Part shown: positions 30,562-38,511 of the stretch, piece by piece
How the letters are laid out: each line of letters begins with the position of its first letter
How positions within the stretch are numbered: position 1 is the first letter of the stretch
NCBI GenBank assembly: GCA_937928195.1
Contig: CALEYZ010000045.1
Location: forward strand, 1 to 38,511
DNA length: 38,511 bases
DNA from: an uncultured Limnohabitans sp.
GTDB taxonomy: Bacteria > Pseudomonadota > Gammaproteobacteria > Burkholderiales > Burkholderiaceae_C
Direction of reading: 5' to 3'
The notes under the pieces: model-generated
What the model was told of the DNA's origin: nothing
Databases searched by the model: none
The model's input: only the letters and a program-made list of their open reading frames with translations
Position numbers and translations under genes: made by a program

Positions 30562-32862
30562 ATGAACGCCTTTGTCGACGTCTCCTTTTTCCCGCGTGAA
30601 GCGAAGCCCCTGAACAGTTATCGAAAGTTCTGGGCTTCACGTTTTGGCACGGCGCCATTTTTGCCCATGAGTCGTGCAGAAATGACGCAGTTGGGCTGGG
30701 ACAGTTGCGACATCATTTTGGTGACGGGCGATGCTTATGTCGACCATCCCAGTTTTGGCATGGCCGTCATTGGTCGCATGCTGGAAGCACAGGGGTTTCG
30801 GGTGGGCATCATTGCACAACCCGACTGGCAAAGTGCCGAGGCATTCAGAGCTTTGGGCAAGCCCAATTTGTTTTGGGGTGTGACCGCCGGCAACATGGAC
30901 TCCATGATCAATCGGTACACCGCCGATCGCAAAATCAGATCAGACGACGCCTACACCCCCGGCGATGTGGGCGGCAAGCGACCCGACCGTGCAGCCATTG
31001 TTTACAGCCAACGCTGTCGAGAAGCGTTCCCAGAGGTTCCCATTGTGTTGGGGGGCATTGAAGGTTCTTTGCGTCGCATTGCGCATTACGACTACTGGTC
31101 TGACAAAGTTCGCCGTTCCATTGTGGTTGACAGCAAATGTGATCTCTTGCTCTATGGCAATGCTGAACGTGCTGTGGTTGAAATTGCCCACCGATTGGCC
31201 GCCAAAGTGCCCGTCCAAGACATCACCGATGTGCGGGGTACCGCATTTGTGCGGCGCCAAACCCCAGAGGGCTGGTTCGAAATTGACTCAACGTCTGTTG
31301 ACACGCCGGGCCATGTGGAAGCCCATGTCAATCCGTACCTGATGATTTCAGAGCAGGCTAAAAGTAATGGCGCGACGTGTGCTCGGGAAGACGAAGCACA
31401 GGCCGTTGCAGAACAAGAAAACTCGAAGTCAGCAAAGCCTTCATTGGCCACAGTTCAGCCGCTGCAATTTGTAAGCAACCCCAACATGCCCGCCTTGAAA
31501 GGCAAAGGCATGCACAAGGTGCCGCCTCGCGATCGAAGTGTGATTCGCTTGCCCAGTTATGAGCAAGTCAAAAGTGACCCCGTTTTGTATGCACACGCCA
31601 ATCGGGTGTTGCACCTCGAAACCAATCCAGGCAATGCGCGCTGTTTGGTTCAAGCACATGGTGACGATCACACCGCGCGAGATGTATGGATCACGCCGCC
31701 CCCCATTCCCTTAACCACCGCTGAAATGGACGCGGTGTTTGATTTGCCATATGCCCGTAGCCCGCACCCTGGCTATGCAGATGCCAATGGCTCGCACGAT
31801 GGCGCGACCAAAATTCCTGCGTGGGAAATGATTCGCTTCTCGGTCAACATCATGCGCGGTTGTTTTGGCGGTTGTACCTTCTGTTCTATCACGGAGCACG
31901 AAGGCCGCATCATTCAAAGTCGCAGCGAAGCTTCCGTCTTGCGTGAAATTGAGGAAATTCGCGACAAGGTCAAAGGCTTCACAGGGGTCATCTCCGACTT
32001 GGGTGGACCCACAGCCAACATGTACCGCTTGGGTTGCAAAAGCCCCGAAATCGAGTCTGCATGCCGCAAGCCAAGTTGCGTGTTTCCAGGCATTTGCAGC
32101 AACCTCACCACCGATCATGGCCCCTTGGTTCAGATGTACCGCAAGGCTCGCGGCCTTAAGGGCATTAAGAAAATTTTGATTGGTTCAGGTTTGCGTTATG
32201 ACTTGGCGGTACAAAGCCCTGAGTACGTCAAGGAACTGGTCACGCACCATGTGGGTGGCTATTTGAAAATTGCCCCAGAGCACACAGAGTCTGGGCCTTT
32301 GTCCAAAATGATGAAGCCAGGCATCGGCACTTACGATCGCTTCAAAAGCATGTTCGACAAGTTCAGCGCAGAAGCGGGCAAGAAGCAATTCTTGGTGCCG
32401 TATTTCATTGCGGCGCACCCGGGCACCAGCGACGAAGACATGATGAATTTGGCCATCTGGCTCAAGAAGAATGGCTTCAGAGCCGACCAGGTTCAGACCT
32501 TCTACCCCAGCCCGATGGCAAGTGCCACCACGATGTACCACACCACGCGAAACCCGCTGCGCAAAATCACGCGTGACAGCGAAAAAGTGGACGTGGTCAA
32601 AGGTGAAAAACGGCGACGCTTGCACAAAGCGTTTTTGCGCTATCACGATGCCAATCATTGGCCTTTGTTGCGCGAAGCATTGAAAGCCATGGGCCGTGCC
32701 GATTTGATCGGCAACGGCAAGCATCATCTGATTCCCACATGGCAGCCTTTGTCTGACGATTACCAAAGTGCCCGACGCAAAAACAGCACGCCGAGTGGCG
32801 CACCTCGCAAGGGTCAAGCATTGACGCAGCACACGGGCTTGCCACCGCGCAAGAAACGTTAA
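30562..32862 (+). CDS. YgiQ family radical SAM protein
   Basis: Large UPF0313 radical SAM protein of 766 residues, function not established. The YgiQ N-terminal domain is clear (SYRKFWASRFGTAPFLPMSR, GDAYVDHPSFG, YSQRCREAFP, GGIEGSLRRIAHYDYWSD). The radical SAM core has its cluster cysteines at 434, 438 and 441 in CFGGCTFC, then a second cysteine-rich stretch (CRKPSCVFPGICSN), and the protein ends in a basic tail. Between about residues 270 and 310 it carries a low-complexity Ala/Glu/Lys/Ser stretch that looks inserted relative to the compact form. The 87-base gap to yigZ holds an A/T-rich stretch that may contain promoters, but none is clear. Confidence 0.93.
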   Translation: MNAFVDVSFFPREAKPLNSYRKFWASRFGTAPFLPMSRAEMTQLGWDSCDIILVTGDAYVDHPSFGMAVIGRMLEAQGFRVGIIAQPDWQSAEAFRALGKPNLFWGVTAGNMDSMINRYTADRKIRSDDAYTPGDVGGKRPDRAAIVYSQRCREAFPEVPIVLGGIEGSLRRIAHYDYWSDKVRRSIVVDSKCDLLLYGNAERAVVEIAHRLAAKVPVQDITDVRGTAFVRRQTPEGWFEIDSTSVDTPGHVEAHVNPYLMISEQAKSNGATCAREDEAQAVAEQENSKSAKPSLATVQPLQFVSNPNMPALKGKGMHKVPPRDRSVIRLPSYEQVKSDPVLYAHANRVLHLETNPGNARCLVQAHGDDHTARDVWITPPPIPLTTAEMDAVFDLPYARSPHPGYADANGSHDGATKIPAWEMIRFSVNIMRGCFGGCTFCSITEHEGRIIQSRSEASVLREIEEIRDKVKGFTGVISDLGGPTANMYRLGCKSPEIESACRKPSCVFPGICSNLTTDHGPLVQMYRKARGLKGIKKILIGSGLRYDLAVQSPEYVKELVTHHVGGYLKIAPEHTESGPLSKMMKPGIGTYDRFKSMFDKFSAEAGKKQFLVPYFIAAHPGTSDEDMMNLAIWLKKNGFRADQVQTFYPSPMASATTMYHTTRNPLRKITRDSEKVDVVKGEKRRRLHKAFLRYHDANHWPLLREALKAMGRADLIGNGKHHLIPTWQPLSDDYQSARRKNSTPSGAPRKGQALTQHTGLPPRKKR

Positions 32863-32867
32863 CGTGC

Positions 32868-32888
32868 TGACCCACTGTGAGTGGGTCA
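32868..32888. terminator. Perfect 9-bp hairpin between convergent ygiQ and glnD
   Basis: TGACCCACT (32868-32876) and AGTGGGTCA (32880-32888) form a perfect 9-bp stem with loop GTG, six bases after the ygiQ stop and 13 bases from the glnD stop. There is no T run on either side, so it would act as a bidirectional RNA-end-protecting or Rho-assisted hairpin rather than a classic intrinsic terminator. GGTC/GACC just to the right can form a competing small stem. Confidence 0.6.
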
Positions 32889-32901
32889 TGGGACCGCATG
32901 A

Positions 32902-35535
32902 TTAAGCTTGCAGAACCTGCAGCAATTCGGTTTCAATCGCAATTTGCTCGCGATTGTGTTGAAGGGCAGAGCCTTCTATCAAAAAGGTGTCTTCTACCCG
33001 TTCGCCCAACGTGCTGATCTTGGCCAACTTCAAACTGATGCCGTGCTTGGCCAGCACGGTGGCCACGCTGTAGAGCAAACCCAAACGATCGCTGGCAGAG
33101 ATGCCCAATAACCAACTTTGAGCTTTTTCGTCCGGGTGCAAAGTGACGCGTGGCGCAATAGGAAAGTTCCGCACACGTCGTGAAACTCGACCCTTGGTGG
33201 GAGGGGGCAGCGTGCCTTGGCGGTCAATGGTGGTGCTCAGACCCGATTCCACCATGGTGATCAACTCGCGGTAGTGTTCAGGCAACAAAGAGGTGACAAC
33301 TTGGAAGGTGTCCAGTGCGTACCCATTTTTGGCGGTGTGAATTTTGGCATCCAAAATGCTGAAACCCGCTTGGTCAAAGTACCCGCAAATGCGCGCGAAC
33401 AAATCGGTTTGGTCGGCTGTGTAAACCAATATTTGCAGGCCCTCACCGATAGGTGAGATGCGCGCCCTGACGATGCTCTTTCCGCCAAGGTTGGCGATGG
33501 CTGCTTCACCTGGTTTGGCCACATAGCGCGACAACTGACGCGCATGCCAAGCAATTTCGCTGGCATCGTGGCGCATGAAGTAGCCAACGTCCAAAGTGTC
33601 CCAAAGTGCCTTCTGACCTTCATGGGGCTGTGAGTGGCGTGCCAACTCAATCAATGCATCGCGCTTTCGTGCTTCAATGTCGGCATTGGCATCAGGGGCG
33701 CGACCGCCTAAAACACGCAATGTGTAACGGTACAAGTCCTCCAGCAGTTTGCCTTTCCAAGCATTCCAAACTTTGGGGCTGGTGCCGCGGATGTCTGCCA
33801 CGGTGAGCAAATACAAAGCCGTGAGCCTTCGCTCATTGCCGACACGCTTGGCAAAAGCAGAGATCACATCGGGGTCGCTGAGGTCTTCTTTTTGCGCGAC
33901 ATGGCTCATGGTCAAGTGTTCTCCGACCAAGAAGGCAATCAGCTCTGCATCTTCAGAGGGAATGCCATGTTGTCTGCAAAAACTTTTGACTTCGACCACA
34001 CCCAGTTTGGAGTGATCGCCGCCGCGGCCTTTGGCAATGTCATGAAACAAGGCCGCCGTGTACAAGATGTAGGGCTTGTCCCATCCCGCTGCAAGTTGTG
34101 AACAAAACGGGTACTCATGGGCATGATCGGCAATGAAAAATCGACGCACATTGCGCAACACCATCATGATGTGTTGGTCAACCGTGTACACATGAAACAG
34201 GTCGTGCTGCATCTGACCCACAATGTTTCGGAAGACCCACAAATACCGGCCTAAGACCGAAGTCTGGTTCATGAGACGAAATGCGTGCGTGATGCCTTGA
34301 CCTTGCTGAAGGATTTTCAAGAAGGTGCTGCGGTTAACAGGATCGCGCCTAAATTTGGCATCCATCACATTGCGCACGTTGTAGAGCGCGCGCAGCGTTT
34401 TGGCCGACAGTCCTTTGACACCATGTGTCTCTTGATACAACAAAAATGTTTCAAGAATGGCATGCGGGTGCTGTTGGTACAAATCATCTTGGGCCACTTC
34501 TAGCAAACCATTTCTTTCGAAGAAGTGATCGTTCAAGGGCCGTGCTTCAATGTGAATGTCACCCCGTTGCGCTTGCAAGTGCGCCTCGATGTTGAGCATC
34601 AAAATTTGATTCAACTGTGTTACTGCTTTGGCCGACCAGTAGTACTGACGCATCAACACTTCACTGGCGCGTTGCGTATGTTTGCCTTCGGGTGTGATTT
34701 TGGCTTGGTAGCCAAAGCTCTCGGCCAAGGCATGCTGCAAGTCAAAAACCAAGCGATCTTCTCGCCGTTTGGCCAATAAATGGAGCCTCGCACGGATGAG
34801 ACTTAGGACCGCTTCATTTCGCTTGATTTGTTTCACTTCAAGGGGGGTTGCTAAGCCTTTTTGGGCCAGATCGTCCCAAGTGCTGCCAAGTCCGGCCGCT
34901 CTGGCCACCCATAAAATAATTTGCAAATCGCGCAAGCCTCCTGGCGATTCTTTGCAATTGGGCTCAAGGGAATAGGGCGTGTTCTCGAATTTGTTGTGTC
35001 GTTGTTGCAGTTCCAAAGACTTCGCCACGAAGAAGGCGTGTGGGTCCATGGCCGCTTGGTAGCTGCTTTCAAACGCATCAAACAGGGACTTGCTGCCTGT
35101 GATGTAGCGGCTTTCAAGGAGTGAGGTTTGAACGGTGATGTCTTTTGCAGACTCTTCCAAACAATCGTTCAGGTTGCGAACACTGGCGCCAATTTCCAAG
35201 CCACTGTCCCAGCAACTGCCAATGAAAGTTTCCAGTTGCGCTTTGAGTGCTGCCGAGGCTTCAGGATCGGCATGTTCAGGCAACAAAACCAACACATCGA
35301 CATCGGAGGAGGGGAACAATTCGCCTCGGCCAAAACCACCTACGGCGACAAGGCATTCGCCGTTTTGAAAGCCCGCCTGATTCCACAGCTGAATCAATAA
35401 TTTGTCTGCCAAATGGGCAAGACGCATCAGGCTGCGCTTCAAACTTCGCCCATTGGCCGCGCTGCTGGCAATGTGAGCCCACAGCGCTTGCTTGTCATGA
35501 CGATATTGCTCCTTGAATACCGACAAGTCAGCCAT
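32902..35535 (-). CDS. glnD: GlnD, bifunctional uridylyltransferase/uridylyl-removing enzyme
   Basis: Nitrogen sensor that uridylylates PII (GlnB/GlnK) when glutamine is low and removes UMP when it is high. At 877 residues it is full length: nucleotidyltransferase domain with GGFGRGELFP (66-75) and the metal-binding DVD at 78-80, the central GlnD region, an HD phosphohydrolase domain with HD at 498-499 in LFHDIAKGRGGDHS, and two C-terminal ACT domains (about 700-780 and 805-877) that bind glutamine. The start ATG 35535 is three bases after the map stop, so glnD is co-transcribed with map, the usual betaproteobacterial order. The PII genes are not in the window. Confidence 0.97.
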   Translation of the reverse strand: MADLSVFKEQYRHDKQALWAHIASSAANGRSLKRSLMRLAHLADKLLIQLWNQAGFQNGECLVAVGGFGRGELFPSSDVDVLVLLPEHADPEASAALKAQLETFIGSCWDSGLEIGASVRNLNDCLEESAKDITVQTSLLESRYITGSKSLFDAFESSYQAAMDPHAFFVAKSLELQQRHNKFENTPYSLEPNCKESPGGLRDLQIILWVARAAGLGSTWDDLAQKGLATPLEVKQIKRNEAVLSLIRARLHLLAKRREDRLVFDLQHALAESFGYQAKITPEGKHTQRASEVLMRQYYWSAKAVTQLNQILMLNIEAHLQAQRGDIHIEARPLNDHFFERNGLLEVAQDDLYQQHPHAILETFLLYQETHGVKGLSAKTLRALYNVRNVMDAKFRRDPVNRSTFLKILQQGQGITHAFRLMNQTSVLGRYLWVFRNIVGQMQHDLFHVYTVDQHIMMVLRNVRRFFIADHAHEYPFCSQLAAGWDKPYILYTAALFHDIAKGRGGDHSKLGVVEVKSFCRQHGIPSEDAELIAFLVGEHLTMSHVAQKEDLSDPDVISAFAKRVGNERRLTALYLLTVADIRGTSPKVWNAWKGKLLEDLYRYTLRVLGGRAPDANADIEARKRDALIELARHSQPHEGQKALWDTLDVGYFMRHDASEIAWHARQLSRYVAKPGEAAIANLGGKSIVRARISPIGEGLQILVYTADQTDLFARICGYFDQAGFSILDAKIHTAKNGYALDTFQVVTSLLPEHYRELITMVESGLSTTIDRQGTLPPPTKGRVSRRVRNFPIAPRVTLHPDEKAQSWLLGISASDRLGLLYSVATVLAKHGISLKLAKISTLGERVEDTFLIEGSALQHNREQIAIETELLQVLQA

Positions 35536-35538
35536 GCC

Positions 35539-36342
35539 TTAACCCTTGATAAAAGCAGGTGCAGGAGGGCTGCCAGCGGACAACGTCAAAACTTCGTAAC
35601 CGGTTTCTGTAACCAAAATGGTGTGTTCCCACTGGGCAGACAAAGAGCGGTCTTTGGTGACGATGGTCCAACCGTCGCCCATTTCTTTGATCTCGCGTTT
35701 ACCAGCGTTGATCATGGGCTCGATGGTGAACGTCATGCCAGGCTTGAGCTCTTCCAAGGTGCCAGGTTTTCCATAATGCAAAACTTGGGGTTCTTCGTGA
35801 AAGACGCGGCCAATCCCATGGCCGCAGAATTCGCGAACGATGGAAAAGCCCATGTTTTCTGCAAATTTCTGAATCGCCCAACCGATGTCACCCAAGCGAG
35901 CACCAGGCTTGACCTGGGCAATGCCGTGCCACATGGCCTCGTAAGTGGCGTTGCAGAGACGTTTGGCGGCAATGGACACATCGCCCACCATGAACATGCG
36001 ACTCGTATCGCCGTGCCAGCCGTCTTTGATGACGGTGATGTCAATGTTCACAATGTCACCCTTTTTGAGGGCTTTGTCGTTGGGAATGCCATGACAAACC
36101 TGCTGGTTGATCGATGTGCAAATTGACTTAGGGTAGGGGGCGTAACCTGGCGGCTGGTAGTTCAACGGGGCAGGAATGGTGCCCTGGACATTGACCATGT
36201 AATCATGGGCCAACTTGTCCAATTCATTGGTGGTGACACCTGGCACCACGAAGGGGGTCAGGTAATCGAGGACTTCAGATGCAAGTCGGCCAGCGACACG
36301 CATGCCTTCTGCGCCTTGGGGGTCTTTGGGGGTGATCGTCAT
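35539..36342 (-). CDS. map: Methionine aminopeptidase, type I
   Basis: Removes the initiator methionine from nascent proteins. All five metal ligands of the family are present: Asp101, Asp112, His175, Glu208 and Glu239, with His84 in CHGIPND as the extra active-site histidine. At 267 residues it has normal type Ia length. The N-terminus from ATG 36342 lines up with the family (MRVAGRLASEVLDYL at residue 14), so the start is firm. A -10 box lies only eight bases upstream, which implies a near-leaderless transcript. In many betaproteobacteria map is opposite rpsB; here purL is on the other side. Confidence 0.97.
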   Translation of the reverse strand: MTITPKDPQGAEGMRVAGRLASEVLDYLTPFVVPGVTTNELDKLAHDYMVNVQGTIPAPLNYQPPGYAPYPKSICTSINQQVCHGIPNDKALKKGDIVNIDITVIKDGWHGDTSRMFMVGDVSIAAKRLCNATYEAMWHGIAQVKPGARLGDIGWAIQKFAENMGFSIVREFCGHGIGRVFHEEPQVLHYGKPGTLEELKPGMTFTIEPMINAGKREIKEMGDGWTIVTKDRSLSAQWEHTILVTETGYEVLTLSAGSPPAPAFIKG

Positions 36343-36350
36343 GGGGCATG

Positions 36351-36380
36351 ATTATCCCATTCATCGCAGGACTTTGCCAA
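36351..36380 (-). promoter_or_regulatory. Promoter of map-glnD, very close to the start codon
   Basis: Read on the minus strand: -35 TTGGCA (36380 to 36375, five of six consensus bases), an 18-base spacer, and -10 GATAAT (36356 to 36351, five of six). Only eight bases lie between the -10 box and the map ATG, so the predicted transcript begins at or just before the start codon. Confidence 0.55.
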
Positions 36381-36396
36381 AAGAGGGCTTGTCAGC

Positions 36397-36438
36397 GGTT
36401 AAAATAATCGCTCGTTCAATACCCCAGTCAGCGGTATT
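36397..36438 (+). promoter_or_regulatory. Possible purL -10 box and leader hairpin
   Basis: GGTTAAAAT (36397-36405) contains TAAAAT and resembles the boxes before ndk and hisZ; TTGCCA at 36374-36379 is 20 bases away, too far for a normal -35. In the predicted leader AATACC (36418-36423) can pair with GGTATT (36433-36438), a 6-bp hairpin with a 9-base loop. This could be a regulatory leader, but no purine riboswitch is recognisable. Confidence 0.35.
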
Positions 36439-36473
36439 TGAGACACTTTCCCATCAGCCCTCAAGGCCACCCA

Positions 36474-38511
36474 GTGACCCTGCAAACTCTCATCCTCGAC
36501 GGCGGCAACGCCCTCAGTGAATTCCGTGTTCAACAGCTTCTGCCACGCCTACAGGCCATTTGCCCCGAGGTGCTGGGGTTGTCGGGCCACTATCTGCACC
36601 TTGTGGCCAGTGAGGGGCCGATTGAAGGACCCTCTCAAACGGTTTTGAGTCAGCTGCTCACTTACGGTGAGCCTGCGCTCGAAGCCGCTCTAACTTCCGC
36701 TGCTTGGCAAGTGTGCGTGTCGCCCCGCTTGGGTACGGTGTCGCCTTGGGCCTCTAAAGCCACTGACATTGCACACAACTGTGGTTTGAAGCTTCGCAGA
36801 ATTGAACGTTTGGTCGAGTACAGCTTGCAGCTGAAGTCTGCCGCGCAGGTCCCAAGTCTCAGTCCGAGCATCAAGCTCGCGTTGGCCGACGTGTTGCACG
36901 ATCGCATGACAGAGTCAATTTTGTCGCAGCGCTCAGAAGCACTCGCCTTGTTCACAGAGCTTGACGCGCAACCCCTGCTGCACGTTGATGTGCTTCAAGG
37001 TGGCCGTAGCGCATTGGTGGAAGCGAATGCGCAATTTGGTTTGGCCTTGGCCGAAGATGAAATTGATTATTTGCTGACGTCGTTTCAACAACTGGCGCGC
37101 AATCCCAGCGATGTTGAACTGATGATGTTTGCGCAGGCCAACAGTGAGCATTGCCGCCACAAAATTTTCAATGCAGAGTTCACCATCGATGGACAAGCGC
37201 AAGCGCACAGTTTGTTCGGCATGATTCGGCACACGCATCAGCAAAATCCGCAGCACACTGTGGTGGCTTACTCAGACAATGCCTCCATCATGTCCGGTCA
37301 TGAAGTTGAACGATTTGTGGCCAAAAACGGCGGCGCCTACGTCAAAGAAAAGGCCTTGCACCACGTGTTGATGAAGGTGGAAACGCACAACCATCCCACC
37401 GCCATTTCTCCCTTTCCCGGTGCCTCGACTGGCGCAGGCGGCGAAATTCGCGATGAAGGCGCCACAGGACGAGGTTCCAAACCTAAAGCCGGCCTGACGG
37501 GCTTTACGGTTTCAAAATTGTGGAATGGCACGCATGGCAAACCAGACCACATTGCCAGTCCATTGCAAATCATGACCGAAGGCCCTTTGGGCGGCGCTGC
37601 GTTCAACAATGAATTCGGTCGGCCCAATTTGTTGGGTTACTTTCGCGAATACGAACAAGAAGTTGACGGCGTTTTGCGGGGCTACCACAAGCCCATCATG
37701 ATTGCAGGCGGCTTGGGTGTGATTGACGACATTCAGACGCAAAAAATTCAATTTCCAGCGGGTACTTTGCTCATTCAGTTGGGCGGTCCGGGTATGCTGA
37801 TTGGCATGGGGGGCAGTGCGGCCAGCTCCATGGCATCAGGAACCAATGCGGCTAATTTGGATTTTGATTCCGTGCAGCGCGGTAACCCTGAAATTGAACG
37901 TCGCGCACAAGAGGTCATCAACCACTGCTGGGTGATGGGGCAAGACAATCCCATTTTGGCCATCCACGATGTGGGCGCGGGCGGCTTGTCCAATGCATTT
38001 CCTGAACTGACCAACGATGCTGGGCGTGGTGCGCGATTTGATTTGCGCGCAGTGCCTTTGGAAGCCTCGGGCCTGTCGCCCAAAGAAATTTGGTCGAATG
38101 AGAGTCAAGAACGCTATGTGCTTGCCATTGCGCCTGAATCGCTTGATACCTTCAAAGCTTTTTGCGAACGCGAACGTTGCCCATTTGCCGTTGTGGGTGT
38201 GGCCACCGAAGAGCGTCATTTGATTTTGGCAGACGATCAAGCAACATCACCTGAGACGCAAAAACCAGTTGACATGCCCATGAACGTGCTCTTGGGCAAG
38301 CCCCCCAAAATGCACCGCGATGTGAAGTCACTTCAGCGCAACATCACGCCCATCGACCTCACAGGAGTTGACTTGCAAGATGCGGTGGTTCAAGTCTTGA
38401 GCCATCCCACGGTTGCTTCCAAACGATTCCTCATCACCATCGGTGATCGCACTGTGGGCGGCTTGACGCACAGAGATCAGATGGTCGGTCCTTGGCAGGT
38501 TCCTGTGGCCG
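36474..38511 (+). CDS. purL: PurL, phosphoribosylformylglycinamidine synthase, 3'-truncated
   Basis: Large-type FGAM synthase of de novo purine synthesis, using glutamine and ATP. The frame from GTG 36474 runs open to the window end (about 679 of roughly 1,330 residues). AAGG seven bases upstream and the family N-terminus GGNALSEFR fix the start; an in-frame TTG at 36438 is less likely. Visible motifs are QANSEHCRHK (about 221-230), VETHNHPTAISPFPGASTGA (from about 302), GGEIRDEGATGRG, GGPGMLIGMGGS and GDRTVGGLTHRDQM at the edge. The second half of the synthetase and the C-terminal glutaminase lie outside. It is divergent from map. Confidence 0.95.
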   Translation, partial: MTLQTLILDGGNALSEFRVQQLLPRLQAICPEVLGLSGHYLHLVASEGPIEGPSQTVLSQLLTYGEPALEAALTSAAWQVCVSPRLGTVSPWASKATDIAHNCGLKLRRIERLVEYSLQLKSAAQVPSLSPSIKLALADVLHDRMTESILSQRSEALALFTELDAQPLLHVDVLQGGRSALVEANAQFGLALAEDEIDYLLTSFQQLARNPSDVELMMFAQANSEHCRHKIFNAEFTIDGQAQAHSLFGMIRHTHQQNPQHTVVAYSDNASIMSGHEVERFVAKNGGAYVKEKALHHVLMKVETHNHPTAISPFPGASTGAGGEIRDEGATGRGSKPKAGLTGFTVSKLWNGTHGKPDHIASPLQIMTEGPLGGAAFNNEFGRPNLLGYFREYEQEVDGVLRGYHKPIMIAGGLGVIDDIQTQKIQFPAGTLLIQLGGPGMLIGMGGSAASSMASGTNAANLDFDSVQRGNPEIERRAQEVINHCWVMGQDNPILAIHDVGAGGLSNAFPELTNDAGRGARFDLRAVPLEASGLSPKEIWSNESQERYVLAIAPESLDTFKAFCERERCPFAVVGVATEERHLILADDQATSPETQKPVDMPMNVLLGKPPKMHRDVKSLQRNITPIDLTGVDLQDAVVQVLSHPTVASKRFLITIGDRTVGGLTHRDQMVGPWQVPVA

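Noticed and set aside
36662..37256. Minus-strand frames across the start of purL
   Set aside because: The plus frame is a clear PurL running off the window end; these are antisense shadows.
1..38511. Search for CRISPR arrays, insertion sequences, phage genes, tRNA and rRNA genes, toxin-antitoxin pairs or restriction systems
   Set aside because: No spaced direct repeats, transposase or integrase motifs, cloverleaf sequences or defence-type domains were seen; the region reads as core genome.

Overview
The window looks like a conserved chromosomal stretch of a betaproteobacterium, order Burkholderiales and most likely family Comamonadaceae (Limnohabitans/Rhodoferax-like). This rests on gene order and protein character: lpdA-zapE, bamD divergent from rluD, the long ndk-rlmN-pilW-rodZ-ispG-hisS-yfgM-bamB-der-hfq-hflX-hflK-hflC-hisZ-purA run, and map-glnD. 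No mobile element, prophage, CRISPR array, rRNA or tRNA is visible. Base composition looks moderate (about half G+C by eye, not computed) and does not change noticeably along the window. Coding density is very high: no gap without a gene exceeds 300 bases, and the longest are 185 (before ndk), 146 (before scpB) and 131 (map-purL).

Layout. 1-4765 (+): the 3' part of lpdA (2-oxo-acid dehydrogenase E3) with a clear terminator, then zapE, a small exported two-cysteine protein and a DinG/YoaA-type iron-sulfur helicase, which are translationally coupled. 4719-5519 (-): bamD, tail-to-tail with the helicase and head-to-head with rluD. 5545-8688 (+): rluD, scpB, rluB (two rRNA pseudouridine synthases around a chromosome-segregation factor). 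8874-26526 (+): one long same-strand run holding nucleotide metabolism (ndk, purA, a phosphoribosyltransferase), RNA modification and RNA binding (rlmN, hfq), cell shape and envelope (pilW, rodZ, yfgM, bamB, hflK, hflC), isoprenoid synthesis (ispG), histidyl-tRNA synthesis and histidine biosynthesis control (hisS, hisZ), ribosome GTPases (der, hflX), a cystathionine beta-lyase and a 61-residue lysine-rich protein. 26537-30474: tesA (-) divergent from an ABC ATPase and rlmB (+), then a leftward yigZ-chrA-chrA operon. 30562-38511: ygiQ (+) converging on glnD-map (-), with purL (+, cut by the window end) divergent from map.

How the genes work together. BamB and BamD belong to the outer-membrane beta-barrel assembly machine, and YfgM acts at the Sec translocon that feeds it. 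HflK/HflC modulate the FtsH protease. RluD, RluB, RlmN, RlmB, Der and HflX all act on the large ribosomal subunit or its RNA. PurA, PurL, Ndk and the phosphoribosyltransferase serve purine metabolism. GlnD sets the nitrogen signal through PII.

I found no convincing undescribed system. The items worth a second look are small: an exported family with a CxxRFAVNDC motif, a lysine-rich miniprotein, structured leaders before ndk and scpB, a poly-C tract at the rluB start, a 12-bp palindrome between hflX and hflK, an apparently near-leaderless map promoter, and interlocked start and stop codons at tesA/ABC and rlmB/chrA. All starts, motifs and hairpins were read by eye; no search or folding program was run.
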